A stretch of 64,000 nucleotides of DNA. Source: Cryptomeria japonica (Eukaryota; Streptophyta; Pinopsida; Cupressales; Cupressaceae). Shown here piece after piece: positions 33,955 to 47,057 of this stretch (position 1 is its first letter; every line of letters starts with the position of its first letter). The DNA lies in NCBI RefSeq assembly GCF_030272615.1, contig NC_081410.1:185055619-185119618 (forward strand), in the 5' to 3' direction. The translations under genes were made by a program, and so were the position numbers. The notes under the pieces were generated by a model. That model ran no database searches. It had not been told where the DNA came from and saw only the letters and a program-made list of their open reading frames with translations.

Positions 33955-35983
33955 TCACCTATGCATTGAATGCACAATGCCAGTCCTTGGTCCTACTCTC
34001 TTCTTTCTTCCTCCAAACCTTCTTTGTTGCACTTGCTTTCTCACTTGCAGCCTTTGGAGAAGTGTTGAATTTATTTTGCTCATTTTCCCTTGCTCTACAA
34101 ATATTTCTATAATATCACACAACATCCATTCCATAGGAGTAAATGGGGGATCTCCTATTAAACTGGTTTGCACCTCTTCTTCTGATTATGCAATTGTCAT
34201 CAGCTGCTAGAACCAGGGGTCCTATTGATCCTCTAGGGATATTACTCATTTGGTTTCATGTAGGTATTTGTCTCTCATATTCTCTATATCCATTTCAATG
34301 TTGAGCATAGCATCTATACCAGTTGTCATATGAGTGAACTTTCCTGCTCCTTCTTTCATGACATCTATGGCCAAGTCTATTGCATTTATACCATACATAG
34401 TTTACATTTCTTGTGGCAAAAAATGGACTCTTCTATTATGCATAGGAGCAGATCTATGCATGTTCCTACATCCTGACATAATATGGCCATGTGCCTTACT
34501 TCTTGGACAGACTACATTCTTGTTTCTAGACCTATTTATGCACTCATCTACCCTATGACCATACTCTTTGCACGAGAAGCAGTAATTGGTAAAGGATGGC
34601 ATGTGACTTACAAATTTATTCTCCCATGCATGAGGAGATCTTATCGGTTTAGTATCTCTATTTTTTCTTCTCCGAGGGTGGATCTTGGATCGGCCATGCT
34701 CTGTAGCTCTTCCATTTAATCTCTTCTTTTCCTAGACTTTACTTGACTTAGTAGTAGCAACATTTCCTTGTCTTCTATAGCTAGTAGGTCTTCTTTTCTA
34801 TCTTCTCATTTTTTGCTTCTGGTGAAGATGCCTTCTCCCATCTAACCTTTTTCTTTGGGATCTGCATTATTCCTCCTTGTGGTAACAGTCTTCTTCTTCA
34901 TGTCTTCACCAGTTGAAGTTAGGTCAAGCTTTATCCTTGGAGCATTTTTTATTGTGAAGGTTTGACCCTTGCCATTTCCTTTTGAGGAGACAAATTGAAT
35001 ATCTTTGTGGGGGATATCCTTGCTTATGGAGCACTCACCAGTATCAAATCCTAATCCTCTGGTATCCTTCAATTGTCTTTGTTGATTCAACATTTTGTCT
35101 AGGGCATCAATGCTACCATCATACCATTTTCTCACCTTGAGCTCATTCTAACACTTCTCAAGGTTTTTCCTAAGATCCTCCACTTCAAAAATTACATCTT
35201 GACATTTCTTGTCCTTGTCCTCTAGCTCTGATGCTAAATCTTTGCATCTTCATGTCTTAGTTTCCAAGTCGGATTTGGATTCCACATTACCCTTCTTAGC
35301 ATCATCCACTTGTGTTTTCACATTAGCAATAGCTACCTCTGACTCTTGAAGGATGTTGACCAACCAATTTTGTTCCACTATAGCAGCATTCTTGAATAAC
35401 TTGTATTCTTTTCTTACTCTGCTAAGTTCCTCAAGATCGCTTACAAGTTCTCCTTCAAGATCTACTTTAGCTTCTTCTTCTTCTTCATCACTCCCAAACA
35501 GATCTTGCTGATGGGATTCAACTACACTATCACTTTGAGATGTATGCATCTCACATTCTCTCTGTTGGACCATAAAGAGATGAGTTTCCTCATCACCAAA
35601 ACTCCTATAGCTACTAACAAAACTTCCTCTCTCATCTACATAGTCATTCTTCTTGCTTTTACAAACTGACCCTACAAATGTAGGCTTGTTTGCATATTCT
35701 TGAATCTATCCCATAGGATTTTTGCCAATTTCTATTTTTCCACCCATGAGGAAATATCATCTAAGAGCCCACAAAGTATAGCCTTCATTTCTTCATCATT
35801 ACACCGATATCTTCTCTCTCCTTCTGAATTGGTGGAAGGACTGACATGACTAGGGATACTATTTACAATGGACATCCAGACATCATACCCTAATGAGGAC
35901 AGGTAGACTTCCATTCTACAACACCAAATGGAATAGTTAGACCCACTTAACACCAGAGCTGGGATTGAATCAAACTTAACCAT
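33955..35983 (-). pseudogene. Gag of array unit B
   Basis: Start MVKFDSIPALVLSGSNYSIW at about 35983, with a possible upstream Met at 36010. Domain order as in unit A: N-terminal gag domain, acidic EEEEEEAKVDLEGELVSDLE region, coiled coil, then CFSCKEYGHRVDECINRSRN, then a second knuckle region, ending QQRRFGGRKKRVGPRTGIVH and a stop at about 33955. Several stops and frameshifts divide it into at least five open pieces. No protease follows the terminal basic motif. Confidence 0.85.
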
Positions 35984-36056
35984 TGTGTCCCAATACCAGA
36001 ATCTACCCAAGTTGGAGAAAGCTTATCTAACTAGGAACCTAGGCTCTGATACCAAT

Positions 36057-38443
36057 TGTTGGACACAAGATGCCACTGAGAGGGAGGGTGAATTAGTGGT
36101 TTCTAAACTTTAGCTTCTTTATCCTAAGGTGCATGTATCATTTCCTTATACCAATTTTACCTACTGGTAAGATAAGGCAAGACAAAACAATGAAACCACA
36201 CAAAAGGGGCACATCACATAACACTGGTTATACAAGGAAAACCTATAGTGGGGAAAAACCTTAGTGAGAAATGTTGTTGGAGAACTTCTTCTCCAATCTA
36301 TCCTCACAATGAAAATCTGATTAAAATATTTAGGGCACCAACCCAAGGAGCACCAACCCTAAGTGATTTATGAGATACAATCGAAAGGAGCACCAACCCC
36401 TTCATTGAGCTCCAACTCAGTGATCACAAATGATAACATAAAATTAATACACAAGTAATAACCTTGTTACAAATGAGTTTTGAAACACCTTCAAACCTTT
36501 TGTCAGTTGCCTCTTTGCTTTCACTCTTTTTCTGTTATACCAGTCACTTCTTTGTTGGTAATCTTTGTCGGTCTAGATCATCCACACATTACATGCATTT
36601 CTCTCAGTTCTCTGCAATGCACCTTTTTGCCTCAATCTTCTTTGTCACACTCTTTCTTCTCATGTCAGATCTTTTTACTCATTCTGTACACTTGTACCAG
36701 TATGATCTCCTCTCTATTCTTCCACATTCTGTTGGTTAGTTCTCTACCAGTTCACACACACACCTTACCAGTTTCTACTTCAACACATATTCACTCAAGA
36801 TTTTCACCACTATGACTTAAAATAATTTCTTCACTTGCAGAGGCATACCCACATTGTATCCAGCATCACAGATCATTGATTATGATTTGCATATTTATAA
36901 TCAAGTCTTCCCACCAAAAACCAATTCAAACTTCAAGTGGTTTGGGTTTCTTCATCAACCAGGAGGCAAACCAAATCTAATCAGATATTCTTCCAGAGAT
37001 TGACCACTTGCAACAAATCAATCAAACTCTGCCAATCTCACTTCTCCCAATATATGTTTGATAAGTTTAGAAAACACGGCTTTATTCCTCAACCTACTTT
37101 TGTCAATCATATTTAATGATCCCTTGGTGGCCTTCTCTAGGTCAGATCTACAACTGGATATCCTTCCTTGGTTATAGAATCATGCAGATCTTCATTCTTC
37201 ATCAAGATGCAAATCTCTGCTACACATCCCATGAATCATGCAGTCGACATAAATGTCAACCTGCGACCATCTACCTCATTGATAGACACTTCACTGACAC
37301 ACCACGCCAACCTGTGCATGCAATCTTGCCACTTCAACTTCATTTGGCATCTTTTCCAACATCCACCTTTGCTAGGTCATATATGTTAGTCTAGATAGGA
37401 TCACTGACCAACCCCATAATCGGGGTCATCTACCATTTCACAAACCCTATCAGCTATACCCTAACTAGTCAACCTTCAAATCTGCACTTTGCTACTCTGT
37501 CAGTGGAACACCTCATGCACATCTTCATCAGATGAGAGCCTTCTACATCTACACTTTGTCACCTTTATTGGTGGACATACTTACCAGTAACCACCTTGAT
37601 GATAGCATGTCATCAACCTTCAACAAACTCCATCTTCAATCATGCAATGTCCTATGTTTGCAGCTATTCCAACTTTGCCTTGTTCGTCATTTGACCGGTC
37701 TTCCTCTTAACTTAGTTTGCCAAGATAGAAAAATTATCCTTTCTTCTCTATACCAAAAACTCAACATGTCTACCTTTGTAGATCTAGTACACATCTCTAA
37801 TCTTAAGGTAAGGAGGCTTCCTCATCATTCACATTTGTCATCTAGTCTATGCATCGAATCTCCTACCTTTGCTTCCTCTAAATGCCTTCTCTTAGAGGAA
37901 TATGATGCATTCCATGCATATGGTGAGATAAGTTACACTTACCAGTGGGAGTAGATCTATGTCACCTACTGGTTTTAATGTGACATCTCTGAGGAGTAGA
38001 TGCATCTTCAACTTGACATATGACCTAGTAGCTTTCCCATATGACATCTTTTCTCACTGAAGCAACACATTTGCTGTCAATCTTTTCTTCATCTATTGGG
38101 AGTCTAACTATGTGACATCCCACTCATACAAGTGGCTTGTGCATGCTTCACCTCTGGTGTTGATGTGATTATTAGTAACATTACCCCTCTTCATCACAAT
38201 CAACATCCTACAACCTTGCATTCTTGCAAAAGACATCATACCAGGCTAATCTCCAATACTTGTCTTTAACACAAGCCCACACTAACTTGTATAGCGGTGA
38301 TCATGAATGACATCACAAGGCTGGTTGACATCAAAGATAACATGTTAACTATTCTCCCATACCAGTTATCCTTCTCTACCAGTAACATGCAATACCGGTA
38401 ATTTGCTATACTAGTTGACATCAATTACAACACAATGCCTACA
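36057..38443 (-). repeat. LTR B of the array
   Basis: 2387 bp, TGTTGGACACAAGATG...ACAATGCCTACA. PBS on one side, polypurine tract (plus strand ATCTCCCCCTTTGAC at 38444) on the other. Somewhat shorter than A because some of the CACCAACCCAAGG units near 36330 are missing. Confidence 0.88.
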
Positions 38444-39745
38444 ATCTCCCCCTTTGACATTGATGTCAACACATGTAGTATCCAATATACTATAGATTCT
38501 TTCTCCCCATTTGAAAACAATGGTAAAGGGCATTAACAAGGTTTCTCTTCTCCTTGTGTCTATCGGGCACTAATACTTTTCTCCCCTTTTTCTCTACCGG
38601 ATGCATCTTCTCCTTTAACCTTCATACTTTGCATCCTCTCAAATCACAACATTTGAGATGGAGGGCTCAACCATCAACTAACACCAATTTCTTAGAAACT
38701 AAGTGTATATGCAAACTTGAACCCTAATGCATATGCAAGACTGAAACCAGTTGAAGGCCCATGTGTCAGTGAATACAACATACCTACCGATCAAACTACA
38801 TCATCTCCCCTTGATATGCAGAAGCCATTTGACCTTAAATTGTTGATACCATTTGTTGGAGCTAACACTGATACCAAATGCATGTTCTCTCATGTAGGTA
38901 ACTTTCCCTCTTAGCAAGCAACACTCTCGGTGACCTAGTTGTGATTTCAATTGAATAGGCTTTGAAATACCTCACAATCCTGAATACCTCCAAAGACACA
39001 AACATACTAGTACAACCATAGACATTTGCACACCATCTATGTCCAGGAAGTCTGATACTTAGTTAGAAAATATGGCTGTCAACTCCTCCTATGTCATGCA
39101 TCTCAGGTCCATATTGTTGGTCAGGTCCAAAAATAGAGCTCCAATCTGCACCATATATCAGTTGAGCTGTGCATATATGATAAATCTAAAGATCTATCAT
39201 CTCCAAAATTTCCACTAGAGCATATGGCATGATCCTAACTATACACAATGCCATACAATATCATCATCATGTCATAAATCAAACTGGTTAGCCTATAGAG
39301 GATGCATGCATAAATAATCAAACAACCGGGCCAACATATGTCATTTAGGTTTTCATTAACACCACTTGAGACATAAACTCCTCATTTAATGCTCTCAGGG
39401 ATAATGCAATTACCTTGGACCTCATTGTCTTACATAACCTACACTACCAATTAGTATTCATACCGGTAACATACTGCACATACCAGTTTCCTAGCCTCGT
39501 CCAATGTCTCCCCCGGGACACCCTATCCATCAACCTCCATACTCTTGTGTCAAGATACCAATTGTTAGACACAAGTATGAGTGTGTAGTCAAGGGCAATA
39601 ACCACTCAACCTACTATCTCAACTTTTCCTTCTTACCGACAACAACTTGTCATCTCCTTTGTCCCTTTCAAGCAAGAGGGTGAATGATGTGATCAATAAG
39701 AGACTCCCCCTAAGATCCTATGTCTCCTTTAAGAATTAGGAGATA
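38444..39745 (-). other. Non-coding 3' internal region between gag C and LTR B
   Basis: Counterpart of 32645-33954; no pol in any frame. Confidence 0.7.
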
Positions 39746-41739
39746 TCACCTGTCCATTAAATGCACAATGCTAGTCCATGGTCCTACTCTCTTCTTTCTT
39801 CCTCCGAACCTTCTTGGAGCCTTTGGAGCAGTGTTGACTTTCTTTTTCTCCTTTTCCCTTGCTCTACAAACATTGTTGTAATAGCACACAACATCCATTC
39901 CATAGGAGTAAATGGGAGATCTCCTATTAAACTGGTTTACACGTCTTCTTCTTATTATGCAATTGTCACTGGTTATCGGAACCGGTGGTCCTCTTGACCC
40001 TGTAGTGACATTCCTAATTTGTTTCCATGGAGGTCTTTGTATCTCATATTCTCTATATCCATTTCCATGTTGAACATAGCTGCTATGCCAGTTGTCATAG
40101 GACTGAACTTTCCTGCTCCTGCATTCATGGCATCTATGGCCAAGTCCATTGTAGTTATAACATACATAGTTTACATTTCTTGCGGCAGAAAATGGACTCT
40201 TCTTATTATACATAGGATATGATCTATTCATGTTCCTACATCCTTACATACTATGGCCATATGCATTACTTCTTGGTTAAAATAAATTCTTGTTTGTAGA
40301 TCTCTTTATGCATTCATCTGCCCTATGACCATACTCTTTGCAAGAGAAGCAGTAACCATCAAAGGATGGCATGTGACATACAAATTTATTTTTCCATGCA
40401 TGAGGAGATCTTATTGGTTTAGTATCTCCATTTCTGCTTCTCTGAGGGTGGATCTTGGATCATCCATGCTCTGCAACTCTTCCATCTGATCCCTTATTTT
40501 CCGAGACTTGCCTTGACTTAGTATCAACAACATTTCCTTGTCTTCTATAGGTAGTAGGTCTTCTTTGTTGTCTTCCCATGTTTTGCTTCCAGTGAAGCTG
40601 CCTTCTCCCATCTTCCCTTTTTCTTTGGGATCTGCATTATTCCTTGTGGTAATAGTCTTCTTCTTCATGTCTTCACTGGTTAAAGGTAGGTCAACCTTTA
40701 TCCTTGGATAATTTCTGACTATGAAGGTTTGACACTTGAGGAGACAAATTGAATATCTTTCTAGGGGATATCCTTGCTTGTTGATAATTCACTGGTATTG
40801 AATCCTAATCCTCCAGTATCCTTGGAGTGTCTTTGTTGACTCAACATTTTATCTAGGGCATCGGTTCTACCATCATATTGGATTCTCACCTTGAGTTCAT
40901 TCTAAAATTTCTCAAGGTATTTCCTGAGTTCCTCCACTTCACCAATTAGATCTTGACATTTCTTGTCCTTGGCCTCCAACTTTGATGCTAAATCTTTGCA
41001 TCTACATGTCTTTGTTTCTAAGTTAGATTTGGATTCCACATTCCCCTTCTTAGCATCATCCGCTTATGTTTTTAGATTAGCAAATATCTCACTATGACTC
41101 TTGAAGATAATTGACCAGCCAATTTTATTCCACTATAGCAGCATTCTTTAACAACTTGTATTCTTTTCTTAATCTTCTAAGTTCCTCAAGTGCATTTACA
41201 AGTTCTCCTTCAAGATCTACTTCAACTTCTTCTTCTTCATCACTCCCAAACAGATCTTGCTGGTGGGATTCAACTATACTATTACTTTGAGATGTGTGCA
41301 TCTCACATCCTATCTCTTGGGCCATAAAGAGATGAGTTTCCTCATCACCAAAACTATTGCATCTACTGACAGGACTTACTCTCTCATCTACATAGTCATT
41401 CTTCTTGCTTTCAGAAACTGACCCTGTAGTTGTAGGCTCATTTCCATAGAGTTTCTTCAATATATCCCATAGGCTTTTTGCTGATTTGCATCTGTCCATC
41501 TCTGAGGATATATCATCTGAGAGCCCATAGAGTATAGCCTTCATTGCTTCATCATTACATTGGTATCTTCTTTTTGCTTCTGAACTGATGGGAGGACTAA
41601 CATGACTAGGGAGACCATTTACAATAGACATCCAAACATCATACCCTAATGAGGACAGATAGACTTCCATTCTGCAACACCAAATGGAATAGTTAGACCC
41701 CTTTAACACCATAGATGGGATTGACTCAAACTTCAACAT
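39746..41739 (-). pseudogene. Gag of array unit C (best preserved)
   Basis: From MLKFESIPSMVLKGSNYSIW at 41739, the first 204 codons are open and cover the gag N-terminal domain, the UBN2-like part (SAKSLWDILKKLYGNEP) and an acidic region (DLFGSDEEEEVEVDLEGEL). After frame breaks, a basic segment (40668-40411) is followed by an open C-terminus (40231-39746) with CYNYNGLGHRCHEC (second Cys changed to Tyr), an Arg-rich stretch and the end KKRVGPWTSIVHLMDR. The common C-terminal end in units B and C is evidence that the element normally encodes gag alone. Confidence 0.87.
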
Positions 41740-41812
41740 TGTATCCTAATACCAGAATCTACCTAAGATGGAGAAAGCTTATCTAACTGGGAACCTAGGC
41801 TCGGATACCAAT

Positions 41813-44262
41813 TGTTGGACATAAGATGCCACTGAGAGGGGGGATGAATCCATGGTTTCGAAACTTTACCTTCTTTATCCTAGGGTGAATGTACCGATTC
41901 CTTATACAAACTTTACGTATCAGTGAGATAAGGAAAGACAACACAATGCAACCACACAAAAGGGAAATATCACATAACACTAGTTATACAATGAAAACCT
42001 ACAGTGGGGAAATACGTCGGTGAGCAATTTTGGTGGAGACATTTTGCTCCAATCCAACCTCAGAATGAAAATTTGATTACAATATTAGGGTACCAGCCCA
42101 AGGAGCACCAACCCAAGGAGAACTAACCCCTAACTAATTTATGGGTTACAACCCAAAGGAAAACCAACCCCTGCACTGAGCTCCAACTCAGTGATCACAA
42201 ATGACAACTTAAAATCAATACACAAGTAATAACCCTATTAAAAATGAGTTTTGTAACACCTTCAAACCTTCTGTCAGTTTCCTCTTTCCTTTCACTCTTC
42301 CTCTGTTATACCAATCACTTGTTTGTCTGTCTGAATCCCTCTTCTCTTCTTGTTGACTCCACTGGTTTCTTCTGTCAATAATCTGTACCAGTCTGGATCG
42401 TCCACACATTACATGCAGTTATGTTCATTCTATGCAATGCACCTTTTTGCCTCAATCTTCTTTGTCACACACTTTCTTCTCATGTCAGATCTTCTTACTC
42501 ATTATGTACACTTGTACCAATATGATCTCCTCTTTGTTCTTCCACACTCTGCTAGTTCACACACACAGCTTATAGGTTTCTCCTTCAACACACAATCACT
42601 TAATATTTTTGCCACTATGACTTAGACTGATTTCTTCACTCGCAAAGGCACACCCACATTCTATCCAACATCGAAGATCATTGATTATGATTTGCATATT
42701 TATAATCAAGTCATGCTACCAAAAAGCAATTCAAACTTCAGATGATTAGGGTTTCTTCATCGACCATGAGGCAAACCAAATCCAATCATATCTCCTTCCA
42801 GAGATTGACCACTTGCAACAAATCAATCAAACTCCACCTATCTCGCTTCTTCCAATACACATTTGCTAAGTTTAGAAAACACGGCTCTATTCCTCAACCT
42901 ACTTTTGTCAATCATATTTAATGATCCCTTGGTTTCCTTCTCCAAGTTAGATCTGCAACTAGATATCCTTCCTTGGTTGTAGCATCACGCATATCTTCAT
43001 TATTCATCAAGCTGTAAATCTTTGCTACACATCCCATGAATCATGTAATTGACACAAATGTCGACCTGCCACCATCTATCTCGCTAATGGACACTTCACC
43101 AACACATCACACCAACCTGTGCATGTAAGCTTGCCACTTCAACTTCATGTGGCATCTTTGTTAGCATCCACCTTTGCTAGGTCATATGTGTCGATCTGGA
43201 TAGGATCTCTGACCAACCCCATAACTAGGTTCATCTACCAGTTCACAAACCCTATCTGCTATACCCTAACCAGTCAACCTTCAAGTCTGCACTTTGCTAC
43301 TCTGTCAGTGGAAAACCTCATGCACATCTTCATCATATGAGAGCCTTCTATAGCTACACTTTTTCACCTTTACTGGTGGACATACTTACTGGTAACCACC
43401 TTGATGACACCATGTCATCAACCTTCAACAAACTCCATCTTCAATCTAGCAATGTCCTCTATTTACAACTGTTCCAACTTTTCCTTCTTCATCATTTGAT
43501 CAGTCCTCCTCTTAACCAGTATGCCAAGATAGAAAACATATCCTTTCTTTTGTGTACTGGCAACTCAACATGTCTATCTTTGCAAATTCGGTACACATGT
43601 CTGATCTTAAGGTTAGGAGGATTCCTCATCATTCACATTTTTCATCAAGTCTATGCATCCAATCTCCTACCTTTGCTTCCTCTGATTGCCTTCTCTCAAA
43701 GGAATATGATGCATTCCATGTGTATGATGAGATAAGTTACACTTACCAATGGGAGTGGATCTATGTCACCTGCTAGTATTAATGCGACATCTCTAAGGAG
43801 TAGATGCATCTTCAACTTGACATATGACCTGGTAGCTTTCCCATATGCCATCTTTTCTTACTAAAGCAACACATTCACAGTCAATCTTTTCTTCATCCAG
43901 TGGGAGTCCAGTTATGTGACATCCAACTCATACCGGTGGCATGCGCATGCTTCACCTCCAATGTTGATGTGATTCTTAGTAACATTCCCCCTCTTCATCA
44001 CAATTAACAACCAACAAGCTTGCATTCTTGCAGAAGATATCATACCAGACCGATCTCCAATACTTGTCTTTAACACAAGCCCACACTGACTTGTGTACCG
44101 ATGATCATCATTTACATCACAAGGCTTGTTGACATCAAAGACAACATGTTAACTATTCTCCCATACTGGTTATCCTTCTCTACCGGTAACATGCAATACT
44201 GGTGATAGATATACTGATAATTGTTCATAACGGTTGATATCAATGACAACACAATGCCAACA
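41813..44262 (-). repeat. LTR C of the array (5' outer LTR)
   Basis: 2450 bp, TGTTGGACATAAGATG...ACAATGCCAACA. Unlike A and B it has no polypurine tract beyond its right edge (AGCTCATATT follows). It is therefore the outer 5' end of the array. Confidence 0.87.
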
Positions 44263-45127
44263 AGCTCATATTTACCCTTATTTTTGCTAATGACATTATA
44301 GATTCTCCTAGGGTTTCCAATCTTAAGTTACCAATTATTATCTAGGTTATTGTCCTTTTATTATTTTATCTTCAAGGTGTTCCTTGTCTTGTTATGTGTG
44401 CCCTAATGCTAGTCTTGTAACTTATCCATAATTTCCAAGGTCCAATATAATTATATTTTATTAAAGTGCATGTTGGTTTAGCATGTAATTTGAAGAATAT
44501 AGGCTTCATGTTTCTTTGAAATCTTTTGGGGTGTGTAGTTTTGGTTTTAGTATGTATAAAAAAAAATCTTTCGAATCCTTATACTCTTCAAGATGTCAAA
44601 TCAAGTTCACTTTTCATCCATGCTTCAAAAACTTCATCATTGCTTGTACTAAAATTATCACTTTCTAATTCCAATTCCCCTTCACTATTTTGATTTTCTT
44701 CTTCTCTCCCATCTGAAAGTTTAGAGATGAAATAAAGATTCTTTATATCTTTTTCCTACTTTTTCTTGTTTTAATTCATCTATATAAGTTCTACCATCTA
44801 GTCCTTGTAGAGGATTCATGCCACACTTGTAGCATCTACAAAAAAGATGTCCTCCTTTGGAGAGTCCACAGTTTCATTATAATTTACAAACCATATTATT
44901 TTGTTGGAGTAAATATTATTTATTTACTATTGTTTAAGTTTTACTTAGGTAGATATTAGTTGTCATTATTTAGTATTTCCTAAGTATTGGCATTTGCATC
45001 AGGTTAGTTGTATCTATTCCTACATACTCTCACATATGATCATGACATATGTCTTTTTTTGTGTTGTCCATTGTCTTTCCTCTTGACTATTAAAGCAAGG
45101 CCATTGTACATTATTCTTCATCTCATA
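44263..45127 (+). other. Unassigned spacer between array and element D
   Basis: 865 bp with no retroelement signature. A possible coding fragment on the minus strand (44589-44900) is listed separately; the rest looks non-coding. Confidence 0.45.
44589..44900 (-). pseudogene. Possible gene fragment with Cys/His cluster and acidic tail
   Basis: Leftward, one frame reads CGLSKGGHLFCRCYKCG then GRTYIDELKQEKVGKRY. After a frame change (near 44750) a second frame reads KLSDGREEENQNSEGELELE, followed by an acidic stretch ending EAWMKSELDLTS and a stop. The Cys/His spacing and acidic end look protein-like, but I do not recognise the family. Chance similarity is possible, hence low confidence. Confidence 0.25.
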
Positions 45128-46359
45128 TGTTAGCAGCAATCAATAAGGAAGACTGAGAGGGGGGAGGGGGGGTTGAATCAATCTTCACCGGATACAAAAA
45201 ATTAAACTCCAAAACATAAACTAATAAACCACAATAATAAATAGAGAAGCAAATTAACAACACAATGCACAACATAGGATTTTTGACGTGGAAAACCCGA
45301 TTAAGGGAAAAACCATGGTGGTAACCTACCCACAGTAAGTTAATACTTTGCAGTAGTATGTGAAAATATTACAATGGGGAATGCACATGCATTCAGGCAC
45401 ACTGCCTAGATCTCACTGCTCAAAAGATATTTTCTCAAAAGGCTACAACCATTAGGGAATTCTCACTGACTTGCAATATGATTGAAACTACTATCTAGAA
45501 GAAATGAACTACAATGATAGCATCTACAAATGTCCAATGATAGTTTCGGTTAAGCACACTTGTTTTCTTTGCAATACCAATCTCACCTCAACACTTTGCT
45601 AATTAATAAATCTCTTGTTCACACAATCACCTCTCTTAGATAATGCATATTGTAAGTCAGTGAGACTTCCCTAAGGTTATGCACCTTAGTCTTTCCCTAA
45701 GGTTGTGCACCTTAGTCTTGCACAAACTTAGGGAAAGATCCAAATAAGATAAACCAATTGGGTTAGACAAAAGCCAACACAATTATGCATGTCAAACATA
45801 GAGAAACATAACTTTGCTTTCCAATTAGACTAGCACCAAAAAATTGAACTAGAACAATACATAAAAAAATGAACATGTCCTCTGAGCTAAAACACTTGAA
45901 TCCACATATTCGAGAACCACTAAGCATTCTCGAGACCTATTTTTATAGACAATCTCATTGTTAGAAACAACAACAACCAACTCTACCATCAAAGAAATAG
46001 AGGAGCTACAAATCTGATAGTGCAATATACAGAGGTCATAAATATTATATCTAGAACCACAAGCCACAATACTTACAAACTAGAGGAATGCAAACCATTC
46101 TTCCACCTAGACATTAAATACTCTTTCTTGCAAATAAAAAATTTCACTACACCAACCTTCTAGAAACACTTCATTCTTACTAAACATCATACTAGACCAC
46201 ACAACAACATCTAAACACTCATTTTTGGACCACCTACAACACACAATGGCATTAATGACAATGCCAAACAAGTTGACATCAATGGCAAGACAACTCAACA
46301 TAACTTAAGTTTTCAAAATTCTTTCTTTGTAATTGATGGCAATACTTGTACCACCAACA
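45128..46359 (-). repeat. 3' LTR of Copia element D
   Basis: Plus-strand ends TGTTAGCAGCAATC and probably CCACCAACA at 46359; an alternative end is ACTCAACA at 46300. The box GTGGAAAACCCGATTAAGGG / AAAAACCATGGTGG near 45290-45322 gives minus orientation. The RNase H tail of the same element lies just to the right. Confidence 0.6.
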
Positions 46360-46679
46360 AGAAACAACACTTTCCTCTACTAAACTCACTTCCCCTTTGA
46401 CATCAAGACAAAAGACACACTATAAAAAAGGACAACTACTTTACTAAACTCTCTCCCTTTTATTTTGACTATCTTTCTCTCTTTCGGGAATAACTTTTAT
46501 CACTACAACACTTCATCTATAATCACTTTCCCACTACCGAGAAATTACACACACTATACTACTCCCCTGAAGGGAAGCAACTACATCAATCCAGGAGATG
46601 AAAGATGAACTATAAATCTCCCCCAAGATAGATGCACCACTTGGGTGCATCTAATTCATAGGAGTAGGGGCATTAACCC

Positions 46680-47049
46680 CTAACTTCTACTAGGGATACT
46701 CAAAGTATACTTTGCCAAAGCCTTAGTAAAGATATCTACAATTTGTTTCTTAGTAGGCACATACTCCAATCTCTCTCCCTTCTTTACAACCTTCTCTCTT
46801 AAGAAATGATGCTGAATTGAAATGTGTTTATTCATTGAACGCATCACTAAATTCTTTGAAATGTTAATTGCACTTGTATTATCACACATAAAATAAATGC
46901 TTCATCATACTTCACCTTGATATCTCTAAGAGTTTTTTTCATCTATATGAATTTATTACAACAAGATGCTGCTACAATGTATTTTGTCTCGACAGTAGAT
47001 AATGACACTAAATCCTATTTGTTACTCAACCAAGAGATGAATCTATTTT
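46680..47049 (-). pseudogene. Element D RNase H C-terminus
   Basis: Leftward: FKNRFISWLSNK, then the STVETKYIVAASCC region, then CDNTSAINISKNLVMRSMNK and FLREKVVKKGERLEYVPTKK, ending near IFTKALAKYTL. This is the usual C-terminal end of Copia pol. Stops interrupt the first part. The frame is cut at about 47050 by the LTR of element E. Confidence 0.85.
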
Positions 47050-47057
47050 TGAACACA

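Larger units (their letters stand above)
28449..44262 (-). mobile_element. Tandem array of a gag-only Copia-like LTR element, three LTRs
   Basis: On the minus strand, from right to left: LTR C (41813-44262), internal region (38444-41812), LTR B (36057-38443), internal region (32645-36056), LTR A (30159-32644), truncated internal region (28449-30158). Each LTR is followed by a PBS of TTGGTATC-GAGCC type and a gag. LTRs A and B are preceded by a polypurine tract, so each is both the 3' LTR of one unit and the 5' LTR of the next. No protease, integrase or RT is present; this matches the class of non-autonomous gag-encoding elements called TR-GAG. The outermost TSD cannot be confirmed because the left end is truncated. 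Confidence 0.85.
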
